A stretch of DNA of 64,000 nt from Methanolobus chelungpuianus (GCF_024500045.1 NZ_JTEO01000004.1:372001-436000), one strand, 5' to 3'. Positions 43,591 to 54,271 are shown, numbered from the stretch's first letter. Notes: a model not told the origin generated them from the sequence alone. Made by a program: numbers and translations.

Positions 43591-46098
43591 TCAAACCTCT
43601 ATCACATTTCCATTCAGCACGTCCGGTTCACTGACACTGACCTGCTGTGTCGTGTTGCCGTAACTTATCGTATATGGCCCGGTGGGCCTTACATCGAACT
43701 GTGTCTCTCCGGGGATTGGCCCCTCCGTGGAATAAGGCACTGTGAACGAGTATGCGCCGTCAGATATGGCAGACTGGGAGTATGTAAATGACCTGCCCTG
43801 ATTCGTTTCAATGGTGTTGCTGATGGTCACGGTCTCTCCCGTTGGTGCATTACCTGTGATGGTTGCGCCTTCAACATACTCGAACACCTTGACATAACCC
43901 GTGTCTGTGAGTTCAAGGTTGCCGCCATAGAGTACGTTGTACACGTTCTTGTAGCCCGTCTCACTCGTATACCCTGTTGGAGCTTCAGGCGACTCGTGTA
44001 CAAGACGGTACTGCTGAAGTCCATCGCCGTCAAAGATGTGCAGCCTTGCCTCCATTGAGTTGTAGTATCTTTCCCCGGGCACGTACTGGGCACCGCTGTC
44101 AGTCTGCACTGACACATAGTACCCCTCGGTGTCCATGGTCCAGGCGGTCATGGCGTAGAACTTACCGGTTGCCATTTCCACATCGGATATTATGTAGCGT
44201 GCTGCAGCCTTGTCGGGGTCCGGATGAATAGCCTCGAGGACTGCGGTTGCCTCTTCCTCCGAGGGTGCTGTGAAGAACGGTGCAGCGCCAGGTCTGTTCT
44301 CTTCATCAATGCTTGCAGAGCGTCCTCCTATACCTGCCTGGAATGGGTTGGCATTCGGCAGCCGCCGTGCAATGGCCTCTATCTCATGGCCGTAGTCCCA
44401 CCAGGACATGACTCCATATGCGCTGTCAGGATAGCCGAATCTTTCCCCGCTTTCAGGTGCTTCGTATATCTGGAGGAAGTCTATACCAGGATCCGGGGTG
44501 TTGTCCCTCATCCAGAAGAGCGACTCAAGCCAGTAGCCATTTGCCCCGCTGGCATACTGTGACTGCTCCATGGCAAGGCTATAGCTTGGATAAGCGACGA
44601 GCAGTAAGAGGATGAAAATGGTCAGCAGATGGCCTGCCTTGACGTTCTTGCTTAAGAAGTGTGGCAGCTCTCCTACAGAGTGGACCTTTTCATGGTAGGC
44701 GGTCTCAATTTTTCTCCAGCCCACCATGTCAAGGACCTTTGCTGCAAAATACCCGGAAAGGAGTGCAACGTTGATCGCATAATAATATGCGAAACGGTTC
44801 TGGCCGTATATGGCAAGCAGCATTATGAAGGTCCAGACCAGGACGAGCAGTTGTTCCGGTCTCTTTTCCTTCCTTATACTGTAGGCCAGCATGAACATCG
44901 CTATTATTGAGATGAAGAATCCCATGGCGAAGTTATACCAGACCGAGCTCAGAGTGAAGGAACCGCCGCGGTAGAAGATGGAGGAGACTTCGCCTACTGT
45001 TGAAAAACCGCCGGTCTGCACCTTAAATATCGCTGCAGGGGTTGCAATGATCATATAGTACACTGAGGGTGAAACAATCCTTAGTGCTATAAGTGCAACT
45101 ATAATAGTTACCATGAGCACCAGGGGGTAATACAGAGGATTTAATTTCCTCCTGTTAATCTCTTTGTGAACCAGGCTCATGTATACAAAAGCAGCCATTG
45201 CTGCCAGAGCTGATAAAAGATGGAACCAGGAGTAGTAGTAGATGGATACTCCCATATCAAAATGGATGAATGGAAGGACCAGCAAGAGACCCACCAGAAA
45301 AGTTATTATGCCTACTATCCCAAGGTAATCGGTGGACCTGTTATTCACATGATCGATTGAATACTGGATTGCAGCAAAGATGACAATGATCATTCCAAAT
45401 AGCGGTGCTCCCGCCCACGTTAACTGATATGCGGCATACATCACTCCTGCAAGGATCGCATATACCAAAGGCTTGGCAAGCTGTTTATCCATGTGCTCAA
45501 GCATCTTCACCGAAAGATTAGCTTTCTTTGCCTGGATCATTGCAAGCATAAAGAATAAAATGAAAAGTGTACTGAAGAGCGTCTCTGCAACGTGATGATC
45601 AGTGAATATGATCATGGAACGGTTCAGGAACTGTCCGGGAGTTATGGATATAAGAATGGCCGCAATAACTCCTGTTTTTCTGTCCTTCAGATGCTTCCCG
45701 AGGAAATATACCGGAAACACAAGCAATGCACCCAGCACTGTAGGGAAGTAAGCCCCAATGGTATTCAGAAGCCCAGTGCCCGGATTCCCAAGGCCTATCA
45801 CCAGTGCAGTTATTGCGATCATGTGATCGAAAAGTGGACCGAAGTGGATAAAAGATCCCTGGGGATAATTGGTCAACGGGTTATAAAACATTCCCTGCGG
45901 ATAATTGTGCAGGAGCACTTCGACCATACGCATATGGTACAGGGGATCGTTACTGAACCTAACGAAACCGTTTGGCAAAAACACACTGTCAGCAGGCCTT
46001 ATTCTTATGCTCAGTGCGACAAAAAAAGCAACTGATACAATGACCAGGGACATTAAGTCCTCTTTTGCCTTACCAAGCAGCGATCTAACATTATTCAT
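43591..46098 (-). CDS. aglB: Oligosaccharyltransferase AglB (STT3)
   Basis: An 835-residue membrane enzyme. About a dozen helices fill residues 15-500; the first exterior loop has the catalytic acidic motif in FSNDPLYHMRMVEVLLHNYP. The soluble C-terminal domain carries the WWDYGHE signature (about residue 566). It moves a lipid-linked glycan to Asn in N-X-S/T sequons of surface proteins such as S-layer protein and archaellins. The glycan-synthesis genes that follow support the role. Start is at 46098 (MNNVRSLLG). Confidence 0.95.
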   Translation of the reverse strand: MNNVRSLLGKAKEDLMSLVIVSVAFFVALSIRIRPADSVFLPNGFVRFSNDPLYHMRMVEVLLHNYPQGMFYNPLTNYPQGSFIHFGPLFDHMIAITALVIGLGNPGTGLLNTIGAYFPTVLGALLVFPVYFLGKHLKDRKTGVIAAILISITPGQFLNRSMIIFTDHHVAETLFSTLFILFFMLAMIQAKKANLSVKMLEHMDKQLAKPLVYAILAGVMYAAYQLTWAGAPLFGMIIVIFAAIQYSIDHVNNRSTDYLGIVGIITFLVGLLLVLPFIHFDMGVSIYYYSWFHLLSALAAMAAFVYMSLVHKEINRRKLNPLYYPLVLMVTIIVALIALRIVSPSVYYMIIATPAAIFKVQTGGFSTVGEVSSIFYRGGSFTLSSVWYNFAMGFFISIIAMFMLAYSIRKEKRPEQLLVLVWTFIMLLAIYGQNRFAYYYAINVALLSGYFAAKVLDMVGWRKIETAYHEKVHSVGELPHFLSKNVKAGHLLTIFILLLLVAYPSYSLAMEQSQYASGANGYWLESLFWMRDNTPDPGIDFLQIYEAPESGERFGYPDSAYGVMSWWDYGHEIEAIARRLPNANPFQAGIGGRSASIDEENRPGAAPFFTAPSEEEATAVLEAIHPDPDKAAARYIISDVEMATGKFYAMTAWTMDTEGYYVSVQTDSGAQYVPGERYYNSMEARLHIFDGDGLQQYRLVHESPEAPTGYTSETGYKNVYNVLYGGNLELTDTGYVKVFEYVEGATITGNAPTGETVTISNTIETNQGRSFTYSQSAISDGAYSFTVPYSTEGPIPGETQFDVRPTGPYTISYGNTTQQVSVSEPDVLNGNVIEV

Positions 46099-46135
46099 GT
46101 TTCTCTATTCCCTCGTAAGAATATATTCTATTCTG

Positions 46136-47296
46136 TTAATCAAATAATTTGGCTATTATTTCGTTATAGTATTTTAAAGTTGTATCCCATGTCCGTTCAG
46201 GAGTTTCATACTTTTCTTCTGATCCGAACTGTTTTGCAATCTCGGTAGTGATCTCCCGTACATTTCCGGGTTCCACAAAAAAGGTTCCATCATAATCGGC
46301 CATTGACTCCTGAAGGCCGCCTACCCGTGAGACTACTACCGGTTTCCCGAATACCATCGCTATATGGGCTATCCCGCTCTGCGATGCCCTGAGGTATGGG
46401 AGGACTACTACATCTGCAGCACTGAAATATAGAGCAACCTTATCATCCGGGATATACTCATCAATAAGCGTTATCTTATCTTTGAATGAGGACGCGGCGA
46501 TCTGATCTGTTATCTCCCTGCGATCATCCCATATTTCCCCTACAATAAGCAGCCTGCTGTTCTGCAGGATCTCATCAGGCAGTTGTTCGAAGGCTTTTAT
46601 CAGGTGATTGACTCCTTTATACTTTCTGATGAGGCCAAAGGAGAGTATTACAAAATCTTCCTCAATGGACAATTGACTTTTAGCCTTCTCATTATCCAGA
46701 GGTGATCCGTATTGGTCGTAAAGGCCATGAGGAACAACGTATATACTGGAGGGGTCGATGTTGTATCTTTGGGCAACAAGTTCCTTATCCGATTCAGAGT
46801 GTGCTATATAGGCATTAAGGTTCTTCCGGAGCAGTTTGCCCGTGAACTTCGAATAAATGCGGATAGGCAAGACCGACTCTTCAAAAGGGTCAACCACTTC
46901 ATGGAATTCTATAATTATCTTTGGTTTGCAGGTCAGACGGGCGAATAACTTTAACAGAATATGCATATGTGCAACCGAAGATGTCCACCACTGAAGAACC
47001 ACAACATCGGGTTTTTGCTGCTTTAGGAATTTATATGCGCCCAGCCAGGTAAAAGGATTGTTGTAGTCCATCCCGTCAAATACAGTGACTTTGGAGTTAA
47101 ATTCAAGAGAGGATATATTTTTACCTACGTGATCCTTTCCCGGGAAAAGAAAAGTTGGGAGCAGCTGCCTGAAGCAGATGGCCGATACCTGGTAAGGATC
47201 TGACATTGCGTTTGCCAGCTTGATCGTGTAATAACTGATGCCGCTGGTGAACCGCTTTGAGGGACCAGCTATACATACTCTCTTATGGTATTTCAT
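46136..47296 (-). CDS. GT4-family glycosyltransferase
   Basis: A 386-residue GT-B enzyme with the usual glycine-rich acceptor loop at the N-terminus (CIAGPSKRFTSGISYYTIKLANAM) and the C-terminal sugar-nucleotide site (VVLPYLRASQSGIAHIAMVFGKPVVVSRVGGLQE). Sugar and acceptor are not predictable. It is on the aglB strand 37 bases upstream of it, so both are probably one transcript and serve N-glycan assembly. Confidence 0.9.
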   Translation of the reverse strand: MKYHKRVCIAGPSKRFTSGISYYTIKLANAMSDPYQVSAICFRQLLPTFLFPGKDHVGKNISSLEFNSKVTVFDGMDYNNPFTWLGAYKFLKQQKPDVVVLQWWTSSVAHMHILLKLFARLTCKPKIIIEFHEVVDPFEESVLPIRIYSKFTGKLLRKNLNAYIAHSESDKELVAQRYNIDPSSIYVVPHGLYDQYGSPLDNEKAKSQLSIEEDFVILSFGLIRKYKGVNHLIKAFEQLPDEILQNSRLLIVGEIWDDRREITDQIAASSFKDKITLIDEYIPDDKVALYFSAADVVVLPYLRASQSGIAHIAMVFGKPVVVSRVGGLQESMADYDGTFFVEPGNVREITTEIAKQFGSEEKYETPERTWDTTLKYYNEIIAKLFD

Positions 47297-47336
47297 TTTA
47301 TATGATTACTACAGCATCTTTATATTAAAATAATGC

Positions 47337-48443
47337 ATGGGTACTTCAAGAGGAAAGTATTTGGAAAAGGTATTAAGGATTGCACAGGTATGTCCCCGTT
47401 ACTCTCCTGATATCGGGGGAGTGGAAACCCATGTCCGGGAAATAAGCGAGAGGCTTGTAAAGAGCGGACATCAGGTGGAGGTCATTACAACAGATCCTAC
47501 CGGAGAATTAAAAGAAAGTGAAGTCCTCAACGGCGTCAAAGTGACAAGATTCAGGTCTCTTGCCCCAGGGAATGCATACTATCTGGCTCCGCAAATCTAT
47601 ACTTATCTACGACAGAATGACTTCGATATCGTGCATGCCCATAGTTATCATGCTCTGCCTGCACTTTTCGCAATCCTAGCTAAACCCAAGGGTAAATTGA
47701 TCTTTACTCCGCATTATCATCGCAGTGGACATACACAATTCAGGAATGTCTTACATAAGCCATACCGTTCACTAGGTAAGCTTATGTTCTCTAGGGCTGA
47801 CAAAGTAATCTGTGTATCAGAATATGAGAGGGAATTGCTTTGTGAGGATTTCCGGATATCTGACAAGGTTGTAAAAATCCCAAACGGGGTCAATCTTGAT
47901 GAATTTAAGCACTTACAAAGGAAGCAAAAAGAAACCGACGAAAAGGTTCTTCTGTATATAGGCAGGCTGGAGGAATACAAAGGTGTGCAGTATGCTATCA
48001 GTGCCCTGCCCTCCCTGCCCGGGTTCAGGCTGCAGATAGTAGGAAAGGGTCCGTATGAGGATGATCTCCGAGAACAGGCAGAAGAGCTTCATGTGAGTGA
48101 ACGCATACAGTGGCTGAAGGATCTGTCCAGAGAGGATATCCTGCATTGTTATGCTCAGGCGGATGTGTTTTTGATGCTCTCCAGGCATGAGGCATATGGG
48201 ATTACTGTTGCAGAGGCTCTGGCTGCTGGGACTCCGTGTGTTGTGGCTAGGGGGAGTGCGCTGGATGAGTTTGTGGATGGGGAGATGTGTCTGGGTATCC
48301 AGCTGATGCATTTAAAGTGTAGTACTCTGGCTGCATCTGTCTATAGCGTAGAGAGGCAAGCATTTGATAAAACAAGGAACAACATAAATCTGTTTGATTG
48401 GAACCATGTAGTAGGAAGCATAAACGCTGTTTATTGTGAGTAA
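47337..48443 (+). CDS. GT4-family glycosyltransferase
   Basis: A 368-residue GT-B enzyme (PRYSPDIGGVETHVREISERL; KIPNGVNLDEF; LYIGRLEEYKGVQ; SRHEAYGITVAEALAAGTPCVVA). It is divergent from the previous glycosyltransferase; a TATA-like ctttatatt (47318-47326) close to the start codon suggests a leaderless or very short messenger. Base composition is like the core genome, unlike the following genes. The start at 47337 could be slightly too far upstream, as the TATA is close. Confidence 0.9.
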   Translation: MGTSRGKYLEKVLRIAQVCPRYSPDIGGVETHVREISERLVKSGHQVEVITTDPTGELKESEVLNGVKVTRFRSLAPGNAYYLAPQIYTYLRQNDFDIVHAHSYHALPALFAILAKPKGKLIFTPHYHRSGHTQFRNVLHKPYRSLGKLMFSRADKVICVSEYERELLCEDFRISDKVVKIPNGVNLDEFKHLQRKQKETDEKVLLYIGRLEEYKGVQYAISALPSLPGFRLQIVGKGPYEDDLREQAEELHVSERIQWLKDLSREDILHCYAQADVFLMLSRHEAYGITVAEALAAGTPCVVARGSALDEFVDGEMCLGIQLMHLKCSTLAASVYSVERQAFDKTRNNINLFDWNHVVGSINAVYCE

Positions 48444-48534
48444 TGATTTACCTAAAAAGAACCAACTTATTAACTATATTATATATATTATTAATATAAC
48501 CACAGAACTCATATTCCTATTTAAGGTGAAACAG

Positions 48535-49590
48535 ATGGAAATAGATTATATAAATGGTTTGAAGACGGACGAAATATATGGCATGTCCAAATATCAAAAA
48601 GGAATCCTTCAAAATATCAATACTATTCAATTAAACAGGATAGAGTACCCAAACGTGAATCCAGTTATCAATACTCTTACTAGATACTCTGTTTATCCTT
48701 TTATTGTTAAAAAAGACTTGAAGAAAGAAAATATAAAACATATCACAAGCCAGGATTTAGCATATATACTTAAATTCGTAAAAATGGAACGAAGTGTTGT
48801 CACATGCCATGATTTAATACCAGTGGTCTACGATAAGACACGTTCACCTGTTTGGAAACTTAATATGGAAGGGTTAAAGAAGTCAGATAGGATTATTACA
48901 ATATCAGATTTTTCTAAAACTGATATTGTAAAACACTTAGATTATCCAGAGGATCAAATCAGAATAGCTTCTCCAGCAGTAAATCATTCTACTTACTTTG
49001 AGAAGAGGGATAGGGGTGTTTTAGCTAAACATAATATTAAGGATAATGAAAAAGTTATATTATATGTAGGTTCGGAACAGCCAAGGAAAAATGTTCCTAA
49101 TTTGATAAAAGCATTCAGTAAGCTGAAGAATAAGTTTCCCTACGTAAAACTATTGAAAATAGGAAAACCGCAGCATCCTAGTGCTCGAAAAGAACTCTTG
49201 GAGCTAATTGACTTATTAAAACTTAATAAAGATGTGGTTTTCATTGGTTATATCTCAGAAGAAGAACTGACTAAATATTACAACGCTGCAGACTTGTTTA
49301 TTTTTCCATCACTCTATGAAGGATTTGGTCTCCCTCCCTTAGAAGCAATGGCATGCGGTACACCTGTTATTACTTCAAATACATCTTCTTTACCCGAAGT
49401 GGTGGACGATAGTGGCATTATGGTCGATCCATTTGATATCGATTCAATGGCAACACAGATGTATGATATACTTACAAATGAAGCATTACATGAAAGTTTA
49501 GTTAAAAAAGGATTAAAGAGAGCAAGGATGTTTACTTGGAAAGATACTGCAAAAAAGACTATGGAAGTCTATAATGAACTGTCTATGTGA
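48535..49590 (+). CDS. GT4-family glycosyltransferase (mannosyltransferase-like)
   Basis: A 351-residue GT-B enzyme with the CHDLIPVVYDKT acceptor-side motif, SDFSKTDIVKHL, and FPSLYEGFGLPPLEAMACGTPVITSNTSSLPEVV at the donor site, typical of the mannosyl/rhamnosyl group. The start at 48535 is chosen because AAGGTGA (48523-48529) lies before it and TATA-like sequence fills 48472-48500. A GTG at 48436 overlapping the previous stop would add 33 AT-rich-encoded residues and is less likely. AT-rich codon use begins here. Confidence 0.87.
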   Translation: MEIDYINGLKTDEIYGMSKYQKGILQNINTIQLNRIEYPNVNPVINTLTRYSVYPFIVKKDLKKENIKHITSQDLAYILKFVKMERSVVTCHDLIPVVYDKTRSPVWKLNMEGLKKSDRIITISDFSKTDIVKHLDYPEDQIRIASPAVNHSTYFEKRDRGVLAKHNIKDNEKVILYVGSEQPRKNVPNLIKAFSKLKNKFPYVKLLKIGKPQHPSARKELLELIDLLKLNKDVVFIGYISEEELTKYYNAADLFIFPSLYEGFGLPPLEAMACGTPVITSNTSSLPEVVDDSGIMVDPFDIDSMATQMYDILTNEALHESLVKKGLKRARMFTWKDTAKKTMEVYNELSM

Positions 49591-49628
49591 ATCTTTAGTT
49601 TTGTTACAAGTGGGACGCAGGATGATTT

Positions 49629-50768
49629 ATGAATATTCTAATTTCTGTTGAGAATTTTTACCCCGCAATAGGCGGTGCTGAAATTTCCTTGGCTGCCCTA
49701 GCTCAAAAGTTGGCGGAAAAACATAAGGTTTACGTTGTCCAACCTGGAGAAAAAGACGAGACAATTTGCCTCAATGAAATTCATGTTGTTAAAAAAATGA
49801 TACCCTCTTTTTTCTCCAGATGGTTAGTTCGATCATACCAGATACTGAAATCGTCTTATTGGGCAAAGAATCTGGAGGTAGAGATTAATAAAATAAGACC
49901 AGATCTCATTATAACACAACTTAATTTTGCTCCTGTGAGTATTGATATGGCTGTTAAGCATGGAGTGCCTTCCATTTTATTTATAAGGAGCTATGAGCAC
50001 TTTTGCCCAATTGGTTTCATCAACGGAACAGATTGTAATAAAAAGTGCAATAGCTGCATACCTTTAAAAAGCAAACATCACTTTTTATGCCTTACTAGGT
50101 GGTTAAAATGGAACAGTAATGCAATAAGAAATGCGGACCTCGTAATAGCTAATAGTTATTTTGTTTCGTCCTTAACAAAAATGTGGTATGGAGTAGAACC
50201 ATCAGTTGTGTATCCTACTATAAAAAATGAAAGATATCAAAGTGATTTCGAATCAAAGCAGTATATTTCTATTATAAAACCGACACAAGCAAAAGGTGCC
50301 GGCATATTTTTAAAGATTGCAGAAACACTTCCTGACAAAAAGTTCATTGCAGTCGGCGGTGATGGAACTGTGATGAACAAAAAGATTATTTCATCACATA
50401 GGAATGTTGAGTTCATTGAATGGACCAGCAATATGGGAGAAATATACGCAAAAACAAAGATTCTGCTTGCACCCGCAGAATGGCCTGAGCCTTTTGGAAG
50501 GGTTATTATAGAAGCAGGAATAAACGGAATTCCTTCAATTGCCAGCAAAAGAGGAGGACTGCCTGAGGCTGTGGGGAAGGGAGGTACTCTGGTTGACAAT
50601 ATTTACGATATAGGTGAGTGGGTGAAGGCAATCAAGTGTTTGGATGATAATGGGACATATGATTGTCTTTCCAAAAATGCAATTTTGCATGCTCAAGAGT
50701 TTGAGTTTGAAGCCAATTATAGTCGATTTATACATGTTGTAAAAGAAAAACTTGGTCTTACTATCTGA
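49629..50768 (+). CDS. GT4-family glycosyltransferase with cysteine motif
   Basis: A 379-residue GT-B enzyme (NFYPAIGGAEISLAALAQKL; LLAPAEWPEPFGRVIIEAGINGIPSIASKRGGLPEAV). After HFCPIGFINGTD it has CNKKCNSC and a further cysteine in KHHFLCLTRWL (about residues 138-160), a pattern seen in some glycan-cluster transferases and possibly metal-binding. GGATGAT precedes the ATG. AT-rich like its neighbours. Confidence 0.87.
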   Translation: MNILISVENFYPAIGGAEISLAALAQKLAEKHKVYVVQPGEKDETICLNEIHVVKKMIPSFFSRWLVRSYQILKSSYWAKNLEVEINKIRPDLIITQLNFAPVSIDMAVKHGVPSILFIRSYEHFCPIGFINGTDCNKKCNSCIPLKSKHHFLCLTRWLKWNSNAIRNADLVIANSYFVSSLTKMWYGVEPSVVYPTIKNERYQSDFESKQYISIIKPTQAKGAGIFLKIAETLPDKKFIAVGGDGTVMNKKIISSHRNVEFIEWTSNMGEIYAKTKILLAPAEWPEPFGRVIIEAGINGIPSIASKRGGLPEAVGKGGTLVDNIYDIGEWVKAIKCLDDNGTYDCLSKNAILHAQEFEFEANYSRFIHVVKEKLGLTI

Positions 50769-50774
50769 ACTACT

Positions 50775-52220
50775 ATGTCAATAGCTAAAAAAGCAGTACA
50801 TGGAATAGCTTGGGTTACTTTAACAGCTCTCCTCATAAGAATATTTGAGACTATCGCTCAACTGGTTTTGGCGAGGCTACTTGACCCTGCTGATTTTGGA
50901 TTAATTGCAATAGGACTTTTGGCAATAAACACTATGTCTATTTTTCGAGATATGGGTTTTGGAGCAGCTCTTATTCATAGAAAAGAAGATCCCGATTACA
51001 TCGCTGCAAATACTTCTTTTATTTTAATACCTATATTTGCGACCATACTTTTGGTTATTGCATACTTTTCTGCTCCTTACATGGCTGTATTTTTTGATAA
51101 CTCTGAAGTTAGTCCGATAATCCGGGTTCTTGCATTAACTTTTCTTATATCTTCATTCGGAACAGTCCCATCAATTTTGCTCGAAAAAGAACTTGAATTT
51201 AAGAAAAAAGTAATTCCTGAAACTTTACCCCGATTAGGGTATGCTATTGTAGCTATCTTATTTGCATTCTATGGATATGGAGTATGGAGTTTAGTATATG
51301 GACAGATCACATCTGCTGTACTAACTACTGCTTTAATCTGGATTGTTTCGGACTGGAGACCGCATCTTATGTTTGATAAGAATGTGACAAAAGAGCTATT
51401 TAAGTACGGGAAGCATATTTTGGGTGCCAGTATCATCATATTTTTGATTACCAATGTTGATGATGCACTAGTGGGGAGAGTTCTTGGAATAGAAGAACTT
51501 GGTTTTTACACACTTGCCTATACAATATCCAATCTTCCAGCTACACAGATAACACATCTTATTGGTAGAGTTATGTTTCCAACATACTCAAAACTGCAGC
51601 ATGATATAGATAAATTAAAGAGTATATATTTAAAAAGTATAACTTTTATATCTATGCTCTCTATCCCAACGTCGATAGGAATCTTGCTTATTGCACCAAG
51701 TTTTATTACATTCATTCTTGGAGAAAAATGGACTCCTGCAATTCCCGCGCTACAAATATTATGCTTTTATGGTTTGTTTAGATCAATAGCTGCTACAAGT
51801 GGAAGTCTTTTTCAGGCAATTGGAAAACCTATAGTATTAATGAAAACAAGCATAATGCAACTAGTATTGATGTTGTTATTATTTCCTGTGTTCTATAGAT
51901 ATGGCATCACTGGGATAAGTGTGGCGGTTACTATACCACTTTTCATAATAACCTTACTTCAACTTCATATAATTACCACAGTTTTGAAAATAAGTTTAAA
52001 TGATATTGCCAGCATTTTAGCTTTTAACTTTAGTAGTGCATTCTTTATGGTTATTTGGTTTGTAGTTGCAGATAGTGTACTATTATCAACCCTTAACGAA
52101 AAACCTATTATAAAAATGAGTTCTCTTATTATTACTTCTGTAGTAATATACTTCTTAAGTATATACATTTTGAATAAGAAATCTTTAGAAGAACTTAAAA
52201 CAATGTTTAAAAGCATTTAA
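50775..52220 (+). CDS. Wzx-like polysaccharide flippase (MOP superfamily)
   Basis: A 481-residue membrane protein with about 12-14 helices. The start SIAKKAVHGIAWVTLTALLIRIFETIAQLVLARLLDPADFGLIAIG is typical of the lipopolysaccharide/O-antigen exporter group. It probably flips lipid-linked oligosaccharide across the membrane before AglB uses it, or exports a surface polysaccharide. Seven bases separate it from the previous gene. Confidence 0.9.
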   Translation: MSIAKKAVHGIAWVTLTALLIRIFETIAQLVLARLLDPADFGLIAIGLLAINTMSIFRDMGFGAALIHRKEDPDYIAANTSFILIPIFATILLVIAYFSAPYMAVFFDNSEVSPIIRVLALTFLISSFGTVPSILLEKELEFKKKVIPETLPRLGYAIVAILFAFYGYGVWSLVYGQITSAVLTTALIWIVSDWRPHLMFDKNVTKELFKYGKHILGASIIIFLITNVDDALVGRVLGIEELGFYTLAYTISNLPATQITHLIGRVMFPTYSKLQHDIDKLKSIYLKSITFISMLSIPTSIGILLIAPSFITFILGEKWTPAIPALQILCFYGLFRSIAATSGSLFQAIGKPIVLMKTSIMQLVLMLLLFPVFYRYGITGISVAVTIPLFIITLLQLHIITTVLKISLNDIASILAFNFSSAFFMVIWFVVADSVLLSTLNEKPIIKMSSLIITSVVIYFLSIYILNKKSLEELKTMFKSI

Positions 52221-52225
52221 TAAAT

Positions 52226-52948
52226 TTAATCATTTTTACCCTCTTTATTTGTTTTCTTATAAATATAGAAATCTGCGAAAGATGTTTCTTTTTCGTTTGT
52301 AGAATCAAAAGGATATTTGTTTACAAGATGACTAATAAGAATCCAATCAGGCTTATTAACTTCAATCCATTTGGTAAAACAGCGGTGTTTTACATGTTCA
52401 GTATCATTATATATTCCCTCACAGTTCGAAGAATATATTATCACATAGTTTATAGCGGATTTAAATAAATTACTTAAGTATGATTCGTAAATTTCATCTT
52501 CTATTAAATGATAAATTACATCTAACGAAAGGGCAAGATGTGCACTAAAGATTTGTGCATTGTCAATAAAATAAAAAGGATCATAATAAAAGAAACTTTT
52601 GGTTAAATCATTTTGAAACTTCTTTTGGCAAATACCAATTGCTTTTTTTGAAACATCTAACCCAATATAAAGCTTATAGTTTGCTAGAGATAACTGATTT
52701 CCATCTCCACAACCATATTCAATAACAGATATGACATTATTTTTCTCGCAGAAGTCGTTTAGAACCTCAGCTTTAAATAAAGCAAGCTTGTTGTAAGAAC
52801 CTGAACCTGAATTTCCACCCTGAGTGTATCGTTCTTCCCAGTATTTTATTGAGCCTGGAAATCGATTAGTAATTTTATAATATATAAAATCATTTATATT
52901 TTTAACAAAAGGTACTTTTTGAATATTATTTATAATAGTTAGTTTCAT
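52226..52948 (-). CDS. Class I SAM-dependent methyltransferase
   Basis: A 240-residue protein. The SAM motif is VIEYGCGDGNQL (about residues 74-85), followed by LYIGLDVSKKAIGICQKKF and a post-motif LALSLDVIYHLIEDE. Such enzymes in glycan clusters often methylate sugars. The ATG overlaps the stop of the upstream glycosyltransferase by four bases. The gene converges on the flippase. Confidence 0.82.
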   Translation of the reverse strand: MKLTIINNIQKVPFVKNINDFIYYKITNRFPGSIKYWEERYTQGGNSGSGSYNKLALFKAEVLNDFCEKNNVISVIEYGCGDGNQLSLANYKLYIGLDVSKKAIGICQKKFQNDLTKSFFYYDPFYFIDNAQIFSAHLALSLDVIYHLIEDEIYESYLSNLFKSAINYVIIYSSNCEGIYNDTEHVKHRCFTKWIEVNKPDWILISHLVNKYPFDSTNEKETSFADFYIYKKTNKEGKND

Positions 52949-54147
52949 AAAAACTCCTTTTTATCTGAATAAATATTAATCCATTCTCTGGTCTGATTTT
53001 CTACTTGGCACTTTATGTTGAATTCATGAATTATTTTTCTCCTTCCACCTTTACCTAATTTTTCCCTCAGTTGGGTATTGTCCAATAGCTCAATTACTGC
53101 CCGAGCAATTTCTTTTTCACTATTTGGATTCACTAATATACCTGATACTTTGTGATCAATAAGCTCTGGTATACTATGCACATTTGTAGAGACAACTGGC
53201 AACTCCATAGACATTGCTTCCTGCAATGTAAGGGGGCACACATCACGATCGCCAGTCTCTGTAATTATGCAGGGCAATACTGCAATAATGCTGTTTTCCA
53301 GTTCGTTATAATATTCGTCATCTGGAAGAGAGCCCCGAAATACTACATTATTGGTGAGATTATTTTCCCTTACTAGGTCCATTAACTCACTCTTCAGAGG
53401 TCCTTCTCCAATTACTTTTAGTAATGCTTCAGGATGCTTAGAGAGGATATCTTTCATGGCTAAAATCATGTATTTCATGCCTTTCTTTTCAACAAGCCTG
53501 CCAGCCATTATAATTTGTTTGCTTGTATTATTAGTATCAGCTTTACGAGTAAATTTATCTGGATCTATTGTAGCATGAATGACCTTGATTTTGCTTTCGC
53601 GACAGCCTGTGATCTCTGATAAGTATCTTTTATTGTAATTCGAAGGCGTGAAAACTTTATTTGCATCAAAGATTGCTCTTTTTATATCTTTCAATCGAGG
53701 ATTACTATAAATCTCAAAAGCGTGAGATGTCATTGTATATTTTCTATTTGTGCAGAAAGCCAGTTTTCGTGCAAGATCACCTCTGAAGTGAGTGTGTATT
53801 ATATCTACGTCTATATCTTCACTTAAAACAGAGAAATATGCAATCTTCAAGTTAACGTTGGCTATATTACGATGCACATTAAAGTCCAATAGATCCCTTA
53901 CAACTCCTTTAGCAAAATATTTAAACAATCTCCTCTTTGTTACATTTTGCAAGTTGTTTTTTTTGTAGTAATGTACTTTATTATTTAAGTTTAAAGCACT
54001 AAACTCGTGATGCACAAGTTCTTCAGTAGGTAAAGAAACAGAAAATATGTGAAGATTATGACCATTTCTTATCAGTTGTACTATTTCGTTAAGTACAAAG
54101 GTTTCTGAAAGTTTTGGGAAGACATCTAGGATATATATTATTTTCAT
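52945..54147 (-). CDS. GT4-family glycosyltransferase (WcaL-like)
   Basis: A 400-residue GT-B enzyme: FPKLSETFVLNEIVQLIRNGHNLHIFS at the start and ETGDRDVCPLTLQEAMSMELPVVSTNVHSIPELI at the donor site, in the pattern of the colanic-acid WcaL group. Acceptor and sugar are unknown. It forms a leftward pair with the methyltransferase. The 124 bases between it and manC hold no recognised feature beyond AT-rich sequence. Confidence 0.88.
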   Translation of the reverse strand: MKIIYILDVFPKLSETFVLNEIVQLIRNGHNLHIFSVSLPTEELVHHEFSALNLNNKVHYYKKNNLQNVTKRRLFKYFAKGVVRDLLDFNVHRNIANVNLKIAYFSVLSEDIDVDIIHTHFRGDLARKLAFCTNRKYTMTSHAFEIYSNPRLKDIKRAIFDANKVFTPSNYNKRYLSEITGCRESKIKVIHATIDPDKFTRKADTNNTSKQIIMAGRLVEKKGMKYMILAMKDILSKHPEALLKVIGEGPLKSELMDLVRENNLTNNVVFRGSLPDDEYYNELENSIIAVLPCIITETGDRDVCPLTLQEAMSMELPVVSTNVHSIPELIDHKVSGILVNPNSEKEIARAVIELLDNTQLREKLGKGGRRKIIHEFNIKCQVENQTREWINIYSDKKEFL

Positions 54148-54271
54148 ATGAGCTTAATTTTCCTTTTTCTATTTTTATTCGATAAGAGATGGAGTAGAAA
54201 GGTAATATCCAATAGTAACTGAGGACTAATAAAAATCTATGATGTCGTATGGATAAGGTCTTAACATCTCT

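Noticed and set aside
48436-48534. GTG start overlapping the previous glycosyltransferase stop
   Set aside because: The extra 33 residues come from AT-rich, promoter-like DNA and lack similarity to transferases; ATG 48535 has AAGGTGA at the right distance.
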